A stretch of DNA of 64,000 bases, taken from NCBI RefSeq assembly GCF_013282215.1, contig NZ_CP048103.1, positions 868,001 to 932,000 on the forward strand. Reading direction: 5' to 3'. Every line of letters starts with the position of its first letter. Within the stretch, counting starts at the first letter, position 1. This document shows, one piece after another, positions 15,803-25,793 of the stretch. The position numbers were made by a program, and so were the translations under genes. The notes beneath the pieces are model-generated. The model was not told the DNA's origin, made no database searches, and saw only the letters and a program-made list of their open reading frames with translations. The DNA is from Kroppenstedtia eburnea. GTDB taxonomy: Bacteria; Bacillota; Bacilli; Thermoactinomycetales; DSM-45169.

Positions 15803-17161
15803 TTATTTCACATCGGATTCCAAATAATCGCTCTGTTGCAGTTGAAGTTTCCCGATCTGATATTTTTTCTTGGGAAGCTTGTTGTTGTCAGCCAGGGTGT
15901 GGGTGAGCCGGGTGACCAGGGTGCCCATGTGGTGCAGATTCTCCTTGCTGATCTTATCCAGGGTATCCTCTTTGGTGTGATAGTATGGGTCGGTGTGGTA
16001 GTTCAGGAAAGCCGTCGGGATTCCCGCTTCTTCAAAGGGGACGTGGTCGCTGCGGGTGGAGGTGTACCGCTCATAGTCGTGTCCACGCTTCTTGACAAGT
16101 TCCTCGGCCAGATTGGCAACAAAGCTGTCCCCAGTCTCATAGGCGGTCATAATGCCGATCGTATCCCCGACACCGACCATGTCCATATTGATCATGGCCG
16201 CGATGTTGGCCCGCTCACCCTCACTCAGGGATTCCACGTAGCGGGTGGAGCCGACCAGTCCCACTTCTTCCGCTCCAAAGAAGATCACCCTGACATTGTG
16301 GTGGAGCTTCTCTTTGGACAACACCCGTGCCAACTCCAGCAGAGTGCCGGTACCGGAGGCGTTGTCGTTGGCCGCGGCGCTGTCCACGCCGTCATAATGG
16401 GCACCCACTACAACGGTTTTGGCTTTTTTAGGCCCTTTCTGTGCCGGGATGGTTCCGATCACATTTTGGGAGTGGCTGGGGAAGAGTTCCACATCGGCGA
16501 CCAGGGTCGCTTCCACTCTTTGCCCGGTGGCCAGTTGGCTTTTCAAGGCTTCCCCGTCCGCTTGGGAGAGGGAGACGACCGGGATCTGGGTGGGCTCCCC
16601 CAGGGTGCCGTTGACTGTACCGTCGGTGTTGTTATAGATGATCGCCCCGACAGCACCGGCCTGGGCGGCGTTTTGCGCCTTTTCAAAGAAGTTGATCTCT
16701 CCCCGTTGGATCAGGGCGATCTTCCCCCTGACGTCTCCGGTGAAGTCCTCAGGAAGTCCCAGACCGGCATGGACCAGCTCTGCTGTCAATCCACCCTCGG
16801 GAGTGGCCGGAGTGTAGGTGAAGGTGTGGGATTCCAATGTTTTTTCTTCGGGAGAGTTGATCTTCACCTCAGAACCGTGGCTCTGGAAAGCCAGAATCGG
16901 AAATGTCTGTCTTTCCACTTTCAGCCCGTAACCTTTCAGTTCTTTCGCAAGATAATCGGCGGCCCGGTGTTCCCCCTCAAACCCTGTCATCCGGGCATTG
17001 TCCCGGTCCGCCAGCTTGGCGATATGTCCGTGGATCCGCTCCGCCGACACCCGCTCCTCCGGGTGTTTTCCGGAAAGCGGTGCGGCATAAGCCGAGGTGC
17101 TGAACACCAAGACGATGGCCAAGGCCAGGACAGAGACGATTCCCACTCGGTTCCCTTTCAA
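15803..17161 (-). CDS. Secreted M28-family zinc aminopeptidase with PA domain
   Basis: The 452-residue protein starts at a TTG after CGGGAGGG and has a signal peptide ending near AYAAP. A protease-associated (PA) domain lies at about residues 130-235 (GKIALIQRGEINFFEKAQNA). The M28 catalytic domain follows: VGAHYDGVDSAAANDNASG and FFGAEEVGLVGS carry metal ligands and the catalytic Glu, then INMDMVG and SDHVPFEEAGIP. It is similar in layout to Bacillus YwaD, which removes N-terminal residues from peptides outside the cell. Confidence 0.88.
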   Translation of the reverse strand: MKGNRVGIVSVLALAIVLVFSTSAYAAPLSGKHPEERVSAERIHGHIAKLADRDNARMTGFEGEHRAADYLAKELKGYGLKVERQTFPILAFQSHGSEVKINSPEEKTLESHTFTYTPATPEGGLTAELVHAGLGLPEDFTGDVRGKIALIQRGEINFFEKAQNAAQAGAVGAIIYNNTDGTVNGTLGEPTQIPVVSLSQADGEALKSQLATGQRVEATLVADVELFPSHSQNVIGTIPAQKGPKKAKTVVVGAHYDGVDSAAANDNASGTGTLLELARVLSKEKLHHNVRVIFFGAEEVGLVGSTRYVESLSEGERANIAAMINMDMVGVGDTIGIMTAYETGDSFVANLAEELVKKRGHDYERYTSTRSDHVPFEEAGIPTAFLNYHTDPYYHTKEDTLDKISKENLHHMGTLVTRLTHTLADNNKLPKKKYQIGKLQLQQSDYLESDVK

Positions 17162-17370
17162 TACGTTCCCTCCCGATAGTTTTATATTTTTTCCCGCACT
17201 TCGTATATTAATTGAAATCAGAAGATTGTCAACAGATGTCCCTCCCGGGAGAAGGGAGGCCCCTTTTTGTTAAGGTTTGATTGGAATTGTTTAAGTTTGA
17301 GTGAAGATCGAATTCCTCCCGAACCTCTTATGTTATCTTGGGGCCACATGAGAGGATCGGAGGGAACACC

Positions 17371-18480
17371 GTGAAAGTGGTGCGTTATATTGAAGAGATC
17401 AACGGGATTCGGGCCGTCGCCTGTCTGTCGGTGTTGGCTGTCCATGTATCCGCCGGGGTTTACCACCAGCAGGGGGGCTGGGACGGGTTCACCACCTTGA
17501 TCAACCAGCTGGCCAGGTTTGGAACCCCGGTGTTTGCGGTGATCAGCGGATTTCTCCTCTTTCACCAAGTGCAGGTGAAGGGATTCCGGCTGTGGGGGTT
17601 CATCCGTTCCCGGACCCACAAGATCGTCATCCCCTACCTTCTGTGGAGCATGGTTTACCTTACAATTCTGAAGGTTGGCTACCAGGTGGATCATTTCATC
17701 TCCTGGAAACACTGGTTGATGACAATGGCTTCCGGGCGCGCCTTCTACCATCTGTATTTCGTGGTGGCGGTCATACAGTTCTATCTGTTGTTCCCTCTGC
17801 TGCAACGCATGCTTCGCTCCACTTTTTCCTGGTGGGCGGGGGTGACGGTGGCCCTGGCACTCAATCTCGCTTTTTTAACGGTGGATCCGTCGGTCTGGGC
17901 CGGAGAGTGGGGGAAGATCCTTCTCCCTGTCCGCAAGGCTCTTCTTCCCGCCTGGATTTTCTGTTTCCTGCTCGGTGGATTGCTCTCCCACCACTGGGAT
18001 CGTCTCCGGGAATGGTTGTGTGTAAAGGGGAGTTGGTTTTCTGCGCTGGCAATTCCGGTCCTGATCGGAGGGGTGATGGAGTACCAGATGATGGGGCTGT
18101 ATGGTCCCGCCCGTCCGATGAACCTCCTCAACACTCCTATCCTCGTACTGGCGGGGTTGGTCGGTTTCCTCCAGTGGAGGAATCGGTGGCCGGGAGTGAA
18201 AAGGGGTCTGATGGCCCTGGGCAATCTCAGCTTCGGGATCTATCTGGTACATCCGGTCATCATCATGCTGATGATGGAAACCATTCCGCCACGGGTCTGG
18301 AGCCCGACTCTCCTCCCCTTGCTCTACGGGGTGGCGCTTGTCCTGACCGTGGGACTGATTCAATGGATCCGATGCCTGCCGTTCCATCACTATCTGCTGA
18401 CCGTCCCCCGCCGGAACACCCCGACGGGAACCGCTCCTGAATCTGGACGAGCCTTCGAGGAGGATTCTGCCTCCGCCTGA
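17371..18480 (+). CDS. Acyltransferase family 3 membrane protein
   Basis: The 369-residue protein has about ten membrane helices and the acyltransferase-3 N-terminal pattern INGIRAVACLSVLAVH, where the His is the proposed catalytic residue. Members O-acylate surface sugars or lipids. The GTG at 17371 was chosen because GGAGGG lies 7 bases upstream; the in-frame ATG at 17338 has no ribosome binding site. The C-terminal 20 residues are polar. The substrate is unknown and no glycan locus adjoins it. Confidence 0.78.
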   Translation: MKVVRYIEEINGIRAVACLSVLAVHVSAGVYHQQGGWDGFTTLINQLARFGTPVFAVISGFLLFHQVQVKGFRLWGFIRSRTHKIVIPYLLWSMVYLTILKVGYQVDHFISWKHWLMTMASGRAFYHLYFVVAVIQFYLLFPLLQRMLRSTFSWWAGVTVALALNLAFLTVDPSVWAGEWGKILLPVRKALLPAWIFCFLLGGLLSHHWDRLREWLCVKGSWFSALAIPVLIGGVMEYQMMGLYGPARPMNLLNTPILVLAGLVGFLQWRNRWPGVKRGLMALGNLSFGIYLVHPVIIMLMMETIPPRVWSPTLLPLLYGVALVLTVGLIQWIRCLPFHHYLLTVPRRNTPTGTAPESGRAFEEDSASA

Positions 18481-18551
18481 CGGAAAATCAGGTGATAGTG
18501 GTTTGTCAGTATATCTGTTCATGGTAAAGTGATAGACGGAGGTGGATGAAC

Positions 18552-18989
18552 ATGCAGGAAGAGATCCGCGAGGAAGTCGTCTGGGAAGGGGCCACCTCCC
18601 ATGTGGCCCGGATTGGCACTTATCTGTTATGTCTGGTGACCTGTGTGTTGGTGGTTCCCATTTTTATTGCACTGTGGGTGGCTGTGAAACTGAAATCGAC
18701 CCGCTACCGCGTGACCACGGAGAGGATCCGGGTGACCACCGGGATCTTGTCCAAGGAAACCGATGAGATCGAATTGTATCGGGTGCGGGATCTCCGTCTG
18801 GAGCAGCCCTTTCTCTACCGGATCTTCGGCAAGGGAAATCTGGTCCTGATCACCACGGACGAAACCATGCCCAATCTGGTGATGGAAGCGATCCCCCGGC
18901 CGATGGAACTGTTGGATGAAATCCGGAAGCACGTGGAGAATCGCCGCGACGCCAAGCGGGTGCGGGAATTGGACATCGATGCCCGGTAA
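18552..18989 (+). CDS. Bacterial PH domain membrane protein
   Basis: The 145-residue protein has two adjacent hydrophobic segments (about residues 20-48), then a bacterial PH domain of the YdbS/YdbT type: STRYRVTTERIRVTTGI, then ELYRVRDLRLEQPFLYRIFG, then a strand reading GNLVLITTDE. GGAGG fits the ATG at 18552 better than the one at 18546, which is only 3 bases away from it. It has no partner gene here. The function is not established. Confidence 0.75.
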   Translation: MQEEIREEVVWEGATSHVARIGTYLLCLVTCVLVVPIFIALWVAVKLKSTRYRVTTERIRVTTGILSKETDEIELYRVRDLRLEQPFLYRIFGKGNLVLITTDETMPNLVMEAIPRPMELLDEIRKHVENRRDAKRVRELDIDAR

Positions 18990-18996
18990 CGGCCAC

Positions 18997-19026
18997 AAAA
19001 AAAGGTCCACTGCGGGCCTTTTTTTG
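18997..19026 (+). terminator. Terminator of the PH-domain gene
   Basis: AAAAAAAGGTCC pairs with GGGCCTTTTTTT around ACTGC, 7 bases after the stop. Confidence 0.88.
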
Positions 19027-19059
19027 TAGTGACCCTTCAGACAATTTTGATCTTGTTTT

Positions 19060-19177
19060 TCAGCAAGGCGGGGGCAGGATGGTGGGGTGGCTCCGATCTC
19101 TTGCAAAGAGGCAAAGGGAATCAAATTCCCACCATCCAATCCCGACCGCCTTCAAACGCAGTAAATCACAATACTTT
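19060..19177. repeat. Decayed type B palindromic element
   Basis: The right part (ATCCCGACCGCCTTCAAACG, then CAGTAAATCACAATACTTT) is the reverse complement of the left end of the 12361-12648 copy. The core has degenerated to GGATGGTGGGGTGG and CCCACCATCC, which still pair. The left end is lost. Confidence 0.65.
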
Positions 19178-19482
19178 GTAGGTGCCTTGGCAGGACGAAG
19201 GGTTGGGGTGGCGGGGCTTTCCATGGGGGATATCGATCGGAAAATAGAAGGTCAAAGGGACAACCCCTTCGTCATAAACCTTTGACAAGAGAGGAATTGG
19301 TTCCCATGGAATCCGAATTGGATGATATGGAAAATCGCCAGGTGAATTTTCAGGTATTTTTTGGTTGTTTATAATTGTCCGGCAGGGGTGAACAGCCGAT
19401 TCAGGCTGTCAAATCAAGGTTTCCCCTTGTATGATGCGGATGGGAGAAAAGATTTAGTCTTATCCGTCTTTTCGAATAGATA

Positions 19483-19511
19483 TTGACTGAAGGAAGATTG
19501 TTTAGTTATAA
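19483..19511 (+). promoter_or_regulatory. SigA promoter of the oligopeptide transporter operon
   Basis: TTGACT and TTATAA are separated by exactly 17 bp. The promoter lies about 90 bp upstream of the first gene in an AT-rich stretch that otherwise shows no gene. Confidence 0.7.
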
Positions 19512-19598
19512 CGAATATATTGATTCATAAAGGGATTCATTTTTTCTGTTGATTCACCGAATTCTTTTTCCGATATTTCATATGATTGAGGTGTCTTC

Positions 19599-20615
19599 AT
19601 GGCGGAACCGTTGCTTGAGATCACCGCGTATAAAATGCACTTTCAAACGGATCATGGTGTCGTGAAGGCCGTCGACGGGGTGGACATCACCGTCGGTGAG
19701 GGGGAGGTGGTCGGCCTGGTCGGGGAGTCCGGCTGCGGCAAGAGTGTCACCTCCCTGTCGGTGATGGGGCTGGTACCCCAGCCGCCGGGAAAAGTGGCGG
19801 GCGGCTCCATCCGGTTGGCGGGGAAGGATCTCACCCGGCTGAAGGGGAGGGAGTGGCGGAAGATCCGGGGCAACGACGTGGCGATGATCTTTCAGGAGCC
19901 GATGACTTCCCTCAACCCGGTGTTCACCATCGGCAACCAGATGGTGGAAGCCATCCGGCAACACCAAAAGGTGAACAAAAAGGAAGCGCTGTCACGGGCA
20001 CGGGAAACCTTGCGGGAAGTGGGAATCTCCCGGGAAGGGATTCTGGATGAGTATCCCCACCAGCTTTCCGGCGGAATGCGCCAGCGGGTGATGATCGCCA
20101 TGGCCATGGTCTGTCGACCCAAGCTGTTGATCGCCGACGAGCCGACCACGGCCCTGGATGTGACCATCCAGGCCCAGATTCTGGACCTGATGCGGAGGCT
20201 GAACAGGGAGACGGGAACCGCCATTCTCATGATCACCCACGATCTCGGCGTGGTGGCGGAGATGTGCCAGCGGGTGGTGGTGATGTATGCCGGACAGGTG
20301 GTGGAGCAAGGGGATGTTCAAACCCTTTTTAAAAATCCCCGCCACCCTTATACCAAGGGCCTGTTGCAATCCATCCCCCAACTGGACAAGCGTATCGACC
20401 GGTTGTACTCCATCCCGGGCCATGTTCCCAATCCGAAGAAGATGCCCACCGGGTGCCGGTTTGCCCCGCGCTGCGAATTTGCGATGGATCTCTGCCGGGA
20501 ACAGGAACCACAGCTGTTTGATCTGGGAGAAGGTCATATCAGTCGCTGTTGGCTGGAAGACAGAGACCGATTGAGGGAGGGAGCGGATCGTGACGCCACC
20601 ACAGACTCTGCTTGA
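19599..20615 (+). CDS. appD: Oligopeptide ABC transporter ATPase AppD
   Basis: This 338-residue ATPase is one of two that power peptide import. Walker A is [15 protein letters not shown], the Q-loop is [11 protein letters not shown], the signature is [13 protein letters not shown], Walker B is [14 protein letters not shown] and the switch is ITHDLG. The C-terminal oligopeptide/dipeptide extension with the cysteine cluster [14 protein letters not shown] is typical of the OppD/DppD class. The gene order D-F-A-B-C matches the Bacillus subtilis app operon. It overlaps appF by 26 bases. Confidence 0.85.
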   Translation: MAEPLLEITAYKMHFQTDHGVVKAVDGVDITVGEGEVVGLVGESGCGKSVTSLSVMGLVPQPPGKVAGGSIRLAGKDLTRLKGREWRKIRGNDVAMIFQEPMTSLNPVFTIGNQMVEAIRQHQKVNKKEALSRARETLREVGISREGILDEYPHQLSGGMRQRVMIAMAMVCRPKLLIADEPTTALDVTIQAQILDLMRRLNRETGTAILMITHDLGVVAEMCQRVVVMYAGQVVEQGDVQTLFKNPRHPYTKGLLQSIPQLDKRIDRLYSIPGHVPNPKKMPTGCRFAPRCEFAMDLCREQEPQLFDLGEGHISRCWLEDRDRLREGADRDATTDSA

Positions 20616-21582
20616 AGTGAAAAATCTGAAAAAATACTATCCGATCCGCGGCGGGATTTTCGGCAAGAAGGTGGGGGAGGTGAAGGCTGTCGATGATGTC
20701 TCCTTCCTCGTGAAGAGAGGGGAGACCTTGGGCATCGTCGGGGAGAGCGGTTGCGGAAAATCCACCACCGGCCGTGCCATTCTGCGCCTGGAAGAGCCGA
20801 CGGAGGGAGAGGTGAAGTTTGAGGGAACTTCCCTGACCCGTTTGAAATCCGAAGAGATGCGCCGGATGCGACGGGAGTTGCAGATGGTTTTCCAGGATCC
20901 CTTCGCTTCTCTCAATCCGAGAAAAACGGCGGGGGAGATCATTGAGGAACCGCTGCAGGTTCACGGGATCGGAAATGCCCGGGAGCGGAAGGAAGAGGTG
21001 CGGGAGCTCCTGCAGGTGGTGGGCCTCGACTCCTATCACGCCGGTCGCTACCCGCACCAGTTCAGCGGGGGACAGCGACAGCGGATCGGGATCGCCCGGG
21101 CGCTGGCGGTGAAGCCGAAACTGATCGTCGCCGACGAACCGGTGTCGGCCTTGGATGTCTCCATCCAGTCCCAGGTGTTGAACCTGCTGGAAGATTTGCA
21201 GGAAAAGTTTGACTTGACCTATCTGTTTATCGCCCACGACTTGAGTGTGGTGCGCCATATCAGCGACCGGGTGGGGGTGATGTACCTGGGGCGGATGGTG
21301 GAGCTGGCCGACCGGGATGAACTTTACGACAACCCCCTTCACCCCTACACTCAGGCACTGATGTCGGCAGTTCCGATCCCCAACCCGGAAGCGAAGCGGG
21401 AGCGGATCATCCTGAGCGGGGACGTACCCAGCCCCAGCCATCCGCCCCAGGGATGTGCCTTTCACACCCGCTGCCCCCGGGCGGTGAAGATCTGCGGGGA
21501 GGTCCGTCCGGAGTTCAAGGATTACGGAGGGGGCCATTTTGCCGCCTGTCATCTGTTGGAGGAAGGACATGAGATTTCGTGA
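20590..21582 (+). CDS. appF: Oligopeptide ABC transporter ATPase AppF
   Basis: The second ATPase has 330 residues and starts at a GTG inside the end of appD, after GGGAGGGAG. Motifs are [59 protein letters not shown] and IAHDLS. The C-terminal extension has [13 protein letters not shown]. It forms a heterodimer with AppD on the cytoplasmic side of AppB-AppC. Confidence 0.87.
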   Translation: MTPPQTLLEVKNLKKYYPIRGGIFGKKVGEVKAVDDVSFLVKRGETLGIVGESGCGKSTTGRAILRLEEPTEGEVKFEGTSLTRLKSEEMRRMRRELQMVFQDPFASLNPRKTAGEIIEEPLQVHGIGNARERKEEVRELLQVVGLDSYHAGRYPHQFSGGQRQRIGIARALAVKPKLIVADEPVSALDVSIQSQVLNLLEDLQEKFDLTYLFIAHDLSVVRHISDRVGVMYLGRMVELADRDELYDNPLHPYTQALMSAVPIPNPEAKRERIILSGDVPSPSHPPQGCAFHTRCPRAVKICGEVRPEFKDYGGGHFAACHLLEEGHEIS

Positions 21583-21664
21583 AGGAGGTGTTGTCCCGCG
21601 ACGGTAGGGAGACAGAAGGTTCCGGATCAAGATCAATCTCAGATTGAGGGGGTCGTTTTGACAG

Positions 21665-23272
21665 ATGAAAATGCGTAAGTCATTGTTGCTTGCCGTTGGA
21701 TTTGCGCTCATTTTATCCACCGTTCTGGCCGGATGCGGGGGCAACAAGTCCGCTGATCAAGGGAAAACCCTGATCTACGGTCGCGGGGCGGATTCCAACA
21801 AGCTGGATCCTTCCCTGGTGACTGACGGGGAATCCTTGCGGGTGACTGAAAATGTGTTGGAGACCCTGGTCGATTACAAAAAAGACAGCATGGAAGTGAC
21901 CAAGGGTCTGGCTGAAAAATGGGAAACATCGAAAGATGGCAAGACCTGGACCTTCCACCTCCACAAGGGTGTGAAGTTCCACGACGGGACTGACTTCAAC
22001 GCCGAGGCTGTCGTCTTCAACTTTGAACGCTGGATGAACCGGGAGATGCTGCCGACCAAAAAGGATGACTACATCTATTACGGTTCCATGTTCGGCGGGT
22101 TCAAGAAGGATAAGGGACATGTGATCGACAGTGTGAAAGCGGTGGATGAACACACGGTGGAGTTCAAACTGAAGGAACCCCAGGGGCCCTTCCTGCAGAA
22201 CCTGGCCATGTCTCCCTTCGGGATCGCTTCCCCGGAAGCGGTGAAGAAGGATCCCGCAGAGTTCGCCAAACATCCGGTGGGTACGGGGCCCTTCAAGTTT
22301 GAGAGCTGGAAGAAGGGGGACACCATCTCCCTCGTCAAGAACGAAGATTATTGGCAAAAAGGGCTGCCCAAGCTGGACAAGATCATCTTCAAGTCCATCC
22401 CGGACAACTCCGCCCGCCTGACGGCGCTTCAATCCGGAGACATCGATGTGATGGACGGACTCAATCCGGATGACGCCAAACGGGTGGAATCCGACGACAA
22501 GTTGCAGCTCTACAAGCGCCCTCCGAACAACGTGGGCTACCTGGCTTTCAACATGGAGAAAAAGCCCTTTGACAACCAGAAGGTGCGCCAGGCGATCTAT
22601 CACGCGGTCAACAAAGAAAGTCTGATCAAGAGCTTCTACGCCGGTCTGGCTGAGCCGGCCAAAAACCCGATCCCGCCCTCCCTCTGGGGGTACAATGACG
22701 ACATCCAGGATTATGAGTACGATCTGAAAAAAGCGAAAAAGCTGTTGAAGGAAGCCGGTTTCGAGAAGGGCTTTGAAGTGAAATTCTGGGCGATGCCCGA
22801 ACCCCGCCCCTATATTCCCGACGGGAAAAAGATCGCCGAGTACATCCAGGCCGACTTGAGTAAAATCGGAATCAAGTCGAAGATCGTCAGCCCCGAATGG
22901 ACCACCTATTTGGAAGAGACCCAACACGGGAAGCACGAAATGGCGCTTCTGGGATGGACCGGTGACAACGGGGACCCGGACAACTTCCTGTACGTCCTGC
23001 TGGACAAGGACAACACCCGGATTCCCGCCCAGAACAGCGCTTTTTACAAGAGTGACGAGTTGCATAATGTCTTGATCAAAGCACAACGGGAGACCGATCA
23101 GGCCGAGCGTGAAAAGCTGTATAAAAAAGCCCAGGAGATCATTCACAAAGATGTGCCTTGGGTCCCGCTGGTCTACGCCCAGCCGCCTCTCGCCGGACAG
23201 TCCTATGTGAAGGGGTATTCCCCCCATCCGAAAGGATCCGAGAGCCTGGCGGAACTCGATATCCAAAAGTAA
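21665..23272 (+). CDS. appA: Peptide-binding lipoprotein (AppA/DppE-like)
   Basis: The 535-residue solute-binding protein has a lipoprotein signal with lipobox LAGC (Cys24). The family 5 (SBP_bac_5) core shows DGTDFNAEAVVFNFERWM, HPVGTGPFKFESWKKGD, and LQSGDIDVMDGL. It is anchored outside the membrane and delivers peptides to AppB-AppC. It lies between the ATPase genes and the permease genes, and a GC-rich hairpin follows it, which could adjust its expression relative to the permeases. Peptide length preference cannot be told from sequence. Confidence 0.87.
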   Translation: MKMRKSLLLAVGFALILSTVLAGCGGNKSADQGKTLIYGRGADSNKLDPSLVTDGESLRVTENVLETLVDYKKDSMEVTKGLAEKWETSKDGKTWTFHLHKGVKFHDGTDFNAEAVVFNFERWMNREMLPTKKDDYIYYGSMFGGFKKDKGHVIDSVKAVDEHTVEFKLKEPQGPFLQNLAMSPFGIASPEAVKKDPAEFAKHPVGTGPFKFESWKKGDTISLVKNEDYWQKGLPKLDKIIFKSIPDNSARLTALQSGDIDVMDGLNPDDAKRVESDDKLQLYKRPPNNVGYLAFNMEKKPFDNQKVRQAIYHAVNKESLIKSFYAGLAEPAKNPIPPSLWGYNDDIQDYEYDLKKAKKLLKEAGFEKGFEVKFWAMPEPRPYIPDGKKIAEYIQADLSKIGIKSKIVSPEWTTYLEETQHGKHEMALLGWTGDNGDPDNFLYVLLDKDNTRIPAQNSAFYKSDELHNVLIKAQRETDQAEREKLYKKAQEIIHKDVPWVPLVYAQPPLAGQSYVKGYSPHPKGSESLAELDIQK

Positions 23273-23280
23273 GCCTTCAT

Positions 23281-23318
23281 GGCGGCGTTGCGGGACCGCA
23301 ATGCCGCCTTTCATTCTT
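23281..23318 (+). terminator. Hairpin after appA, likely partial terminator
   Basis: GGCGGCGTTGCGG and CCGCAATGCCGCC form a near-perfect 13-bp stem with a very small loop. TTTCATTCTTT follows. It lies inside the operon and probably lets only part of the transcripts continue to the permease genes. Confidence 0.65.
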
Positions 23319-23373
23319 TGCAGATGGAGTGTCGAGGGCGCTTGAGCCCGGTCCGAAAGGCTGGTGAATAACG

Positions 23374-24384
23374 TTGATTGCTTATACGATACGAAGGATC
23401 TTGATGTTGATCCCGGTGTTGATCGGGATGTCATTCATCACGTTTTCCATTGTTCATGCCATCCCCGGCAGCCCGGCCCAGGCCATCCTGGGGGAGAAGG
23501 CATCTCCGGAGGCGATCAAGCAGCTGGAGCAGCAGATGGGTTTGAATGACCCACTCTACCTCCAATACTTTCGATATATGGGGGATCTTCTCCACGGAGA
23601 TCTGGGGACCTCGATCAAAACGGGACGTCCCATCCTGGAAGAGATCGGTCCATACCTGGCGGCCACGATGGAGTTGGCGCTGGCCGCGATGTTGGTCGCC
23701 ATCTTCTTTGGAGTCAACCTGGGGATCTTCTCCGCGTGGCGGCACAATACCGCCGTCGATTACTCCTCGATGGTGATCGCGCTGATCGGGGTGTCGATGC
23801 CGGTTTTCTGGCTGGGTCTGGTGGAACAGTGGATTTTTGCCCAGGAGTTGGGGTGGTTGCCCTCCAATGGGCGGATGGATCCCCGCATGTTTTTTGAACC
23901 GATCACCCAATTTGTTTTTATCGATGCGTTGATCCAGGGTGATTTTGATGCCTTCATGGATGCATTCAATCATATCCTCCTGCCCGCAGTGGCTCTGGGA
24001 ACGATCCCGATGGCGATTGTCGCCCGGATGACCCGCTCCAGCATGCTGGAGGTGCTGCGTTCCGATTATATCCGGACCGCCCGCGCCAAAGGGGTGGGGG
24101 ATGCACTGATCATCTATAAGCACGCCCTGAAAAACGCCTTTATCCCCATCCTGACCGTCTTCGGTCTTCAAATGGGCCTCTTGTTGGGGGGAGCGGTGTT
24201 GACCGAGACGATTTTCAGCTGGCCGGGGGTGGGTCGTTACCTGTATGAGGCCATCAGCACCCGGGATTATCCCGTGATCCAATCCGGCATCCTGGTTGTG
24301 GCCACGATCTTTGTGGTGATCAACCTGATCGTCGACCTCATGTATGCCTGGATCGATCCGCGGATCCAGTATGGAAAGGAGTGA
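23374..24384 (+). CDS. appB: Oligopeptide ABC transporter permease AppB
   Basis: The 336-residue permease starts at a TTG with a weak ribosome binding site. It has six membrane segments and the DppB/OppB N-terminus (MIAYTIRRILMLIPVLIGMS). The ATPase-contact EAA loop is DYIRTARAKGVGDALIIYKH. A stretch of about 30 residues at 165-195 (NGRMDPRMFFEPITQFVFID) is the external loop typical of this subfamily. It forms the translocation pore with AppC. Confidence 0.88.
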   Translation: MIAYTIRRILMLIPVLIGMSFITFSIVHAIPGSPAQAILGEKASPEAIKQLEQQMGLNDPLYLQYFRYMGDLLHGDLGTSIKTGRPILEEIGPYLAATMELALAAMLVAIFFGVNLGIFSAWRHNTAVDYSSMVIALIGVSMPVFWLGLVEQWIFAQELGWLPSNGRMDPRMFFEPITQFVFIDALIQGDFDAFMDAFNHILLPAVALGTIPMAIVARMTRSSMLEVLRSDYIRTARAKGVGDALIIYKHALKNAFIPILTVFGLQMGLLLGGAVLTETIFSWPGVGRYLYEAISTRDYPVIQSGILVVATIFVVINLIVDLMYAWIDPRIQYGKE

Positions 24385-24388
24385 TCCC

Positions 24389-25300
24389 ATGTCCACCAAT
24401 GCACCCACGATGCCGGCCGGGGGACCGGAACCGACGACGGGGAAGGAAGTGGAGCCGATGGAATCGCCCTTCCGGGATTCCCTGCGGGCCCTGCTGCGAC
24501 ACCGTTCCGCCCTGATCGGCGGGGGAATCATCCTCTTTTTCATTATCATCGCCCTGATCGCCCCCTTGCTGCTTCCCTATGGATACAACCAGATTGATGC
24601 CGACGCCCGGCTTCAGGCTCCTTCTGCGGATCACTGGTTTGGCACGGATGACTTTGGACGGGATATCTTTGCGCGGGTGGTTTACGGTGCCCGCATCTCG
24701 CTCTGGGTGGGCTTTTTCGCCATCACCGGCTCCATCGTGATCGGCTCCTTGCTCGGATTGGTTGCGGGTTATTATGGAGGATGGAGAGATACGGTCATCT
24801 CCCGGATGTTCGATATCCTGTTGGCTTTCCCCAGCATTCTGTTGGCGATTGCGATTGTGGCCATGTTGGGCCCCAGCCTGCAGAACGCCATGTACGCCAT
24901 CGCCATTATCAATATCCCCACCTTTGGCCGCCTGATGCGCTCCCGGGTGCTATCCGTGAAGCAGGAGGATTATGTGCTGGCGGCCCGGGCCATCGGTATG
25001 AAAGACAGTCGGATTCTGCTGCGACACATCCTGCCCAATTCCTGGACTCCGATTATGGTGCAGGGAACCCTCGGCTTTGCGACAGCGGTGTTGGAAGCGG
25101 CCGCACTCGGATTTATCGGGCTGGGTGCCCAGCCCCCGGAACCCGAATGGGGCAAGATGTTGTCCGATTCACGGGGTTTCATTCAATCCGCCCCGTGGAC
25201 CATGCTGTTTCCCGGTTTGGCCATCATGTTCACCGTCCTCGGGTTTAACCTGTTGGGGGACGGGTTGCGGGATGTGTTCGACCCTCGCATGAAGCAATAA
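24389..25300 (+). CDS. appC: Oligopeptide ABC transporter permease AppC
   Basis: The 303-residue permease follows appB by 4 bases. The ATG at 24389 follows AAGGAG and replaces an earlier in-frame start within appB. The N-terminal tail is polar (PTMPAGGPEPTTGKE), the OppC/DppC signature AQSADHWFGTDDFGRDIF is represented by APSADHWFGTDDFGRDIF, and the EAA loop reads DYVLAARAIGMKDSRILLRH. It completes the transporter. I see no terminator directly after it. Confidence 0.88.
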   Translation: MSTNAPTMPAGGPEPTTGKEVEPMESPFRDSLRALLRHRSALIGGGIILFFIIIALIAPLLLPYGYNQIDADARLQAPSADHWFGTDDFGRDIFARVVYGARISLWVGFFAITGSIVIGSLLGLVAGYYGGWRDTVISRMFDILLAFPSILLAIAIVAMLGPSLQNAMYAIAIINIPTFGRLMRSRVLSVKQEDYVLAARAIGMKDSRILLRHILPNSWTPIMVQGTLGFATAVLEAAALGFIGLGAQPPEPEWGKMLSDSRGFIQSAPWTMLFPGLAIMFTVLGFNLLGDGLRDVFDPRMKQ

Positions 25301-25427
25301 ACCCTCTTGTCTGCGAGTTTGACGGGAGCTTTGCCGTTTTTGGACGATTGACACGGGGAACCGGCCCACCCGGCTGAAAATCCCCTGCATAGGATAGGAT
25401 CGAGAAGGCGGGAAAGGAGGATGGTTC

Positions 25428-25532
25428 ATGCGCTACGGGTATTATGGTTACGGATTCGGTCTGGGCCGGCTCCTGATCTTCCTGTTGGTAATCGCCACCA
25501 TCTTCGCTTTGATCGGTTTCTGGGGCTACTGA
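25428..25532 (+). CDS. Tiny membrane protein, YjcZ-like
   Basis: The 34-residue frame starts at an ATG 6-7 bases after AAAGGAGG and ends just before a strong terminator. The product begins MRYGYYGYGFGLGR and continues as one hydrophobic helix ending GFWGY. This is the glycine- and tyrosine-rich head plus single-helix form of the small YjcZ-type sporulation-associated proteins. The function is unknown. Confidence 0.7.
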   Translation: MRYGYYGYGFGLGRLLIFLLVIATIFALIGFWGY

Positions 25533-25546
25533 TCCCATCCGACAGC

Positions 25547-25578
25547 AAAAGCACCCGACGATTGTGTCGGGTGCTTTT
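25547..25578 (+). terminator. Terminator of the YjcZ-like gene
   Basis: AAAAGCACCCGAC pairs perfectly with GTCGGGTGCTTTT around GATTGT. Confidence 0.9.
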
Positions 25579-25793
25579 GTTTGGTTTGTCCGGCGACATC
25601 GCATTCGCGGGGAACAGTCTGTATCGGGTGGGGTCTGTCCATTGTCATCCAAACTTGTGTTAACCTATAGGAAGCCGGGTGCAAACTTTCCTTGTGAGTA
25701 GAAAGAAAGCAGAAGGTTGGATGGGAAGAGCGGCCAAGGGATATCAACAGGGAGAGGAAGAGTCCTCTGCAATCTGCGCCAAGGAGGTCCAAT

